From NCBI GenBank assembly GCA_032127265.1, contig JAQAZP010000196.1:1-6913 (forward strand): a stretch of DNA of 6,913 bases, given 5' to 3'. Shown in pieces: positions 5,501-6,913 of this stretch (positions within the stretch are counted from its first letter, which is position 1; each line of letters begins with the position of its first letter). The notes below the pieces were generated by a model. It made no database searches. It had not been told where the DNA came from and was given only the letters and a program-made list of their open reading frames with translations. The position numbers and the translations under genes are program-made. The DNA is from JAQAZP01 sp032127265 (GTDB taxonomy: Bacteria > Acidobacteriota > JAQAZP01).

Positions 5501-6913
5501 TCACCACCAGAGGACCAGGCCCAGCTCGAAGGGATTGTTCAGCCCGATGCGGTAGGGCAACACCCTGATGGAGAACCCGTTCTGCCCGCTCTGCCGGCAG
5601 GGCACCATGCCGCTGAAACTGCTTACGCCGCTCCCGGCGTCGAGGTTTTCGAAGGTCAGCGGAGACGGTTCTCCCTCGACGATCATCCCCTGGGCATCGA
5701 GCTTTCCGTGGAGCATCTCCACCTGCACGTCTTCAGGGCTCACCCGGCCCAGGCTCAGGCGGAGCCGTACCGGGATATCCTGGCCCACGGCGAACTCCCG
5801 GGAGGTGTCAGTTTCAACCCCTTCGACCTTGACGTCCTTCCAGAGTTCGACGATGTTACGGCGCCAGAGGGTCAACTGCTTGACTTCGGTCATTTTGTCC
5901 GCAGTGAGCCAGTTCCACTGCAGCATCGAGGGCTGGTAGAAGCGCTCAGTGTAATGCTCGATCATGCGGTTGGTGTTGAACTCCGGGCAGACCGTCATCA
6001 TCGATGATTTCATCATCGCAATCCACTCCCGGGGCAGGCCGTCGCTGCCCCGGCGATAAAAGAGCGGCACCACCTCGCGCTCCAGCAGGTCGTAGAGCGC
6101 CTGGCTTTCCACTTCGTCCTGGTAGTTGTGGTCATCGTATTCCTCACCGCTGCCGATGGCCCAGCCGTTGTCGCCGCTGAAGCCCTCGCACCACCAGCCG
6201 TCCAGAACACTGAGATTGATCCCGCCGTTGGGCGGCACCTTCATCCCGCTGGTGCCGCTGGCTTCCAGCGGCCGGCGGGGGTTGTTCAGCCAGACGTCCA
6301 CGCCCTGGACCAGGTAGCGGGCCACCATCATGTCGTAATCCTCGATGAAGACAATCCTGGTGCGGAACTCCTCCACCTGAAGAATGTGAATAACCCGGCG
6401 GATGAACTCCTTGCCCTCGTTGTCCTTGGGGTGAGCTTTTCCGGCGAAAATGAACTGCACCGGCCGGTCAGGGTTGCCCACCAGCCGGGCCAGCCGCTCC
6501 CGGTCCCGCATCAGCAGGGTGGCCCGCTTGTAGGAAGCGAACCGCCGGGCAAAGCCGATGGTCAGGGCCTCGGGATCCAGCGCTTCCTCAGCCTCCTTGA
6601 CCCAGGTGCGGTGGACGCCGCGCCGCTCGAGCTGTTCGCGGAGCCGGCTGCGGGAAAACCCGATCAAGCGCTCACGCAAGCGCTCGTGACTGCGCCACAA
6701 CTCGGAATCGGGGATATTGGCCACCCGTTTCCAGACCTCGGTCTTCTCCGGGTCGATGTGCCACTGCGGCCCCAGGTAACGGTCGTAGAGCCTCGAGATC
6801 TCCGAAGAGAGCCAGCTGCGGGTGTGGATGCCGTTGGTGATGTGGATGATCGGCACTTCGTCGAGATGGATCTCGGGCCAGATACCGTGCCATATCTTGC
6901 GCGACACGTGGCC
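5501..6913 (-). CDS. glgP: Alpha-glucan (glycogen) phosphorylase, C-terminal part
   Basis: Releases glucose-1-phosphate from alpha-1,4-glucans with phosphate, using pyridoxal phosphate, in the cytoplasm. The roughly 470 visible residues belong to the GT35 family, the bacterial/archaeal branch typified by thermophile phosphorylases rather than the E. coli MalP/GlgP branch. Counting from the Val codon at 6905-6907, key motifs are ITNGIHTRSW (23-32), GFARRFASYKRATLL (118-132, supplying phosphate-site Arg122 and Lys127), IFAGKAHPKDNEGK (153-166) and PLEASGTSGMK (213-223). Lys223 is the expected PLP Schiff-base lysine, followed by NGGINLSVLDGWW. A C-terminal beta-rich domain (about 358-468, ending LVLWW) is typical of this branch. 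The GTG at 6907 is an internal Val codon within GHVSRK, not a start. The frame stays open to the window edge, and roughly 370-400 N-terminal residues are missing if length is normal. It is the first visible gene of the minus-strand operon. Its promoter lies outside the window. Confidence 0.95.
   Translation of the reverse strand, partial: GHVSRKIWHGIWPEIHLDEVPIIHITNGIHTRSWLSSEISRLYDRYLGPQWHIDPEKTEVWKRVANIPDSELWRSHERLRERLIGFSRSRLREQLERRGVHRTWVKEAEEALDPEALTIGFARRFASYKRATLLMRDRERLARLVGNPDRPVQFIFAGKAHPKDNEGKEFIRRVIHILQVEEFRTRIVFIEDYDMMVARYLVQGVDVWLNNPRRPLEASGTSGMKVPPNGGINLSVLDGWWCEGFSGDNGWAIGSGEEYDDHNYQDEVESQALYDLLEREVVPLFYRRGSDGLPREWIAMMKSSMMTVCPEFNTNRMIEHYTERFYQPSMLQWNWLTADKMTEVKQLTLWRRNIVELWKDVKVEGVETDTSREFAVGQDIPVRLRLSLGRVSPEDVQVEMLHGKLDAQGMIVEGEPSPLTFENLDAGSGVSSFSGMVPCRQSGQNGFSIRVLPYRIGLNNPFELGLVLWW

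Noticed and set aside
4039..5568. A 509-residue plus-strand open frame antisense to the first FG-GAP gene
   Set aside because: The opposite strand has clear repeat motifs and an export signal. The antisense product has no recognisable domain, is Val/Gln/Pro-rich, and is open because of high GC and few stop-forming codons.

Overview
The window looks like chromosomal DNA of a GC-rich deltaproteobacterium, most likely of the Desulfuromonadales/Geobacterales group (Desulfuromonadota). The main clue is the citrate synthase at the left edge. It is of the mitochondrial, eukaryote-like type, which is known from Geobacter and its relatives and is uncommon in other bacteria. The strong G/C preference at third codon positions fits. 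The assignment is an inference, because no rRNA or other marker is present.

Layout. (1) Positions 1-1136, plus strand: the C-terminal 377 residues of citrate synthase, cut by the window edge, followed by a strong intrinsic terminator (1163-1197). (2) 1198-1256: a short intergenic stretch with a possible promoter and a distant Shine-Dalgarno. (3) 1257-2121, plus strand: a radical SAM gene whose reading frame is broken near 1950-1987. The reading frame entered at 1257 runs out of frame to a stop at 2078. The coding signal moves to frame 1 and ends at 2121 with an Ig-like tail. The break lies in an exact 10-bp direct repeat whose copies are 28 bp apart, and collapsing the repeat would restore one open frame. 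(4) 2122-2152: 31 bp between convergent gene ends, with no visible terminator. (5) 2153-6913, minus strand: a compact polycistron read right to left. It holds the C-terminal part of an alpha-glucan phosphorylase (5501-6913, cut by the right edge), then two exported FG-GAP/VCBS-type proteins (3829-5499 and 2153-3832). The three genes are joined by TGA-G-ATG and ATGA junctions.

How the genes relate. Citrate synthase carries acetyl-CoA into the oxidative TCA cycle. The phosphorylase mobilises glycogen-type glucan to glucose-1-phosphate. The two FG-GAP proteins are collinear paralogues. Each is about 557 residues with an N-terminal export signal and eight calcium-loop motifs of the DxNxDGxxD type, consistent with secreted beta-propellers. 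Their tight coupling to a cytoplasmic phosphorylase gene is not explained by any pathway I know and may be positional only. The radical SAM gene is probably decayed or chimeric.

I found no tRNA, rRNA, CRISPR array, insertion sequence or phage gene. No stretch over 300 bp lacks a gene.
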